From positions 1 to 32,825 of the forward strand of contig JAKVAV010000018.1 of NCBI GenBank assembly GCA_022448105.1: 32,825 bases of DNA. The letters run 5' to 3'. Below the pieces are notes generated by a model. That model was not told where the DNA came from and did no database searches. It was given only the letters and a program-made list of their open reading frames with translations. The DNA comes from Flavobacteriales bacterium. Its GTDB lineage: Bacteria > Bacteroidota > Bacteroidia > Flavobacteriales_D > Cryomorphaceae. Every line of letters starts with the position of its first letter. Positions within the stretch are counted from its first letter, which is position 1. Shown here in pieces: positions 31,613-32,825 of the stretch. Position numbers and translations under genes: made by a program.

Positions 31613-32536
31613 TTACTTCATCCTCGCCCTCTTCGTCAGAAACTTAAGCAGTATGTGATTGAACCCTTCAGATATGTCTGCCTCCACGAGATCAATTCCG
31701 TACTGTCCACATTTGATCTTAAGCGCCTCTCTGAATTTGAAAATTTCGGCGAGGTAAGTATCTCTGATCTCGTTTGGATGAGCCTTCACTTGTTCCCCTG
31801 TTTCCGTATCGATAAATGTGTAAGGACGATTCTCGAAGTCAAATTCGAGCTCCGTCTTTTTATCGGTAACATGGAAGAGAACAACCTCATGTTTGTTGAA
31901 CTTCAAATGCTGCAATGCAGAGAAGAGCTCTTTTTCACGTTCGGAATTATCGAACATATCACTGAAAATAAGCACCAAAGAACGCCTTGCTATTCTCTCG
32001 GCGACTTCGTGGAAAGCATCTACGGCTGATGTTTTGGAAGCGCCACCATCATCGGCCATTATTCGTTCCATTTCTGCAAAGAGAAACTTGTGGTGGGCGA
32101 CAGCACTCTTCGCTGGAGAATGGAAGTCTACTCCTTCCGAAAATGAAGTTAGACCAACCGCATCTCTCTGCCGCCTCATGATCTCGGTAAGCGCGGCTGC
32201 GGCATAAACCGAAAAGGTAAACTTGCTGTGCTGATCATCACCTTGAGGTTCAGGATACCTCATCGATCCAGAAGTATCGAGAAGTATGCGGCAGCGCAGA
32301 TTTGTTTCTTCTTCATACCGTTTTACAAAAAGTTTCTCCGTTCTGGCAAAAAGCTTCCAGTCTATGTGGCGAGTGTTCTCTCCTGTATTGTAGAGACGGT
32401 GCTCGGCAAACTCTACGGAGAATCCATGAAAGGGACTTTTGTGAAGACCAGTAATAAACCCTTCTACTACTTGATTGGCCAGAAACTCAAGCTTGGTGAG
32501 ATTCTGATATTTATTCCTGTCAATATTTATAGGCAT
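31613..32536 (-). CDS. DUF58 / von Willebrand A-like protein
   Basis: 307 residues, no signal or membrane segment. It has the DUF58 signature EHRLYNTGENTRHIDWKLFAR (45-65) followed by RYEEET and a metal-ion site LLDTSGSM (DxSxS at 87-91), with a TSFSEGV and LIFSDMFD second half typical of the VWA fold. DUF58 genes normally lie beside MoxR-type AAA+ ATPases and other VWA/TPR genes (the BatA-E group in Bacteroidota). No such neighbour is seen within this window. It converges on the K+ channel gene (28-base gap, no clear terminator). Confidence 0.88.
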   Translation of the reverse strand: MPINIDRNKYQNLTKLEFLANQVVEGFITGLHKSPFHGFSVEFAEHRLYNTGENTRHIDWKLFARTEKLFVKRYEEETNLRCRILLDTSGSMRYPEPQGDDQHSKFTFSVYAAAALTEIMRRQRDAVGLTSFSEGVDFHSPAKSAVAHHKFLFAEMERIMADDGGASKTSAVDAFHEVAERIARRSLVLIFSDMFDNSEREKELFSALQHLKFNKHEVVLFHVTDKKTELEFDFENRPYTFIDTETGEQVKAHPNEIRDTYLAEIFKFREALKIKCGQYGIDLVEADISEGFNHILLKFLTKRARMK

Positions 32537-32571
32537 CGCTCGAAGTTAGAAAACCAACTTGGTAAAAACTA

Positions 32572-32602
32572 AAAAAGCGCCCACCTAAGGTAGACGCTTT
32601 TT
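32572..32602. terminator. Bidirectional-looking terminator between thioredoxin and DUF58 genes
   Basis: AAAAAGCG (32572-32579) pairs with CGCTTTTT (32595-32602), with an inner ACC/GGT pair around the apex. It has A/T-runs on both sides. On the minus strand it lies 20 bases after the thioredoxin stop and is the natural end of that transcript. Confidence 0.82.
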
Positions 32603-32621
32603 AAATTTTTAAGGATCGAGA

Positions 32622-32825
32622 TTACATCTGACCTTCAAGCTTTTCGGTAAGAACATTTTTAGGAACCGCTCCAACACTTTTATCGACAACCTCACCATTC
32701 TTTAGGAAAAGAATGGTAGGAATGTTTCTGATACCGTATTTCATTGAAATCTCTGGATTCTCGTCAACATTCACTTTACCGATAACTGCTTTACCGTCAT
32801 ATTCATTAGCAATTTCTTCTACTAC
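32622..32825 (-). CDS. trxA: Thioredoxin, C-terminal part (5' end outside window)
   Basis: 68 codons from the window edge to the stop. The sequence VVEEIANEYDGKAVIGKVNV, DENPEISMKYGIRNIPTILFL, KNGEVVDKSVGAVPKNVL is the C-terminal half of a classical thioredoxin, including the cis-Pro motif IPT that faces the active site. The WCGPC motif itself lies beyond the edge. It is a general cytoplasmic protein disulfide reductase. A terminator follows 20 bases after the stop. Confidence 0.93.
   Translation of the reverse strand, partial: VVEEIANEYDGKAVIGKVNVDENPEISMKYGIRNIPTILFLKNGEVVDKSVGAVPKNVLTEKLEGQM

Noticed and set aside
1-32825. CRISPR arrays, insertion sequences or rRNA genes
   Set aside because: No regularly spaced repeats, transposase-like proteins or rRNA sequence were found on either strand.

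Overview
The window looks like chromosomal DNA from a Bacteroidota bacterium, probably a free-living Flavobacteriia/Cryomorphaceae-like aerobe. The evidence is a type B type IX secretion (T9SS) sorting domain followed by a PorP/SprF gene, Bacteroidota-type promoters (TTTG-N18/19-TAnnTTTG) before a regulator gene and a tRNA, several SPII lipoproteins, and a GbsR-DCC1-TIGR01777 gene trio that I associate with flavobacteria.

Layout. (1) 1-2135, minus: 5' part of an exported BNR/VPS10-like beta-propeller protein, cut by the window edge. (2) 2255-5167, plus: three tandem paralogous lipoproteins and a fourth, smaller, frameshifted gene sharing their C-terminal domain. (3) 5296-9960, plus: a 1212-residue SBBP-repeat T9SS cargo protein and its PorP/SprF partner. 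(4) 10011-12275, plus: GbsR/MarR-type regulator, DCC1/DUF393-like membrane protein and TIGR01777 epimerase, with a duplicated 29-bp element before the first two. (5) 12401-25506: a [NiFe]-hydrogenase locus. A nickel permease (plus) converges on a long minus-strand cluster read in the order small subunit, large subunit, terminator-like hairpin, maturation protease, two small unknown proteins, TPR protein, hypA, hypB, hypF, hypC, hypD, hypE, NHL propeller. The enzyme resembles cytoplasmic group 2a (Huc-like) uptake hydrogenases: it has no Tat signal, and Asn replaces the second proximal-cluster Cys. It is therefore a candidate for aerobic, possibly high-affinity, H2 oxidation. (6) 25969-26042: tRNA-Asp with promoter and terminator. 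(7) 26433-31584, plus: a tightly packed operon of DUF4178 protein, lipoprotein, duplicated DUF350 membrane protein, membrane-anchored aminopropyltransferase, SpeD-like AdoMet decarboxylase and RCK-type K+ channel. This is a putative membrane-linked polyamine/ion system and one of the two most interesting parts of the window. (8) 31613-32825, minus: a DUF58 protein and the 3' part of thioredoxin, separated by a terminator.

Non-coding structure that the genes do not explain includes a pair of 119-bp, gap-free, about 70% identical repeats inside the hyp cluster (15396-15514 and 19884-20002), a perfect 11-1-11 palindrome upstream of the hydrogenase genes (25754-25776), short GTTT/AAAC-centred palindromes near hydrogenase-related genes, and the terminator-like hairpin after the large subunit.

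Family assignments rest on motifs and on memory of the families. No database search was run.
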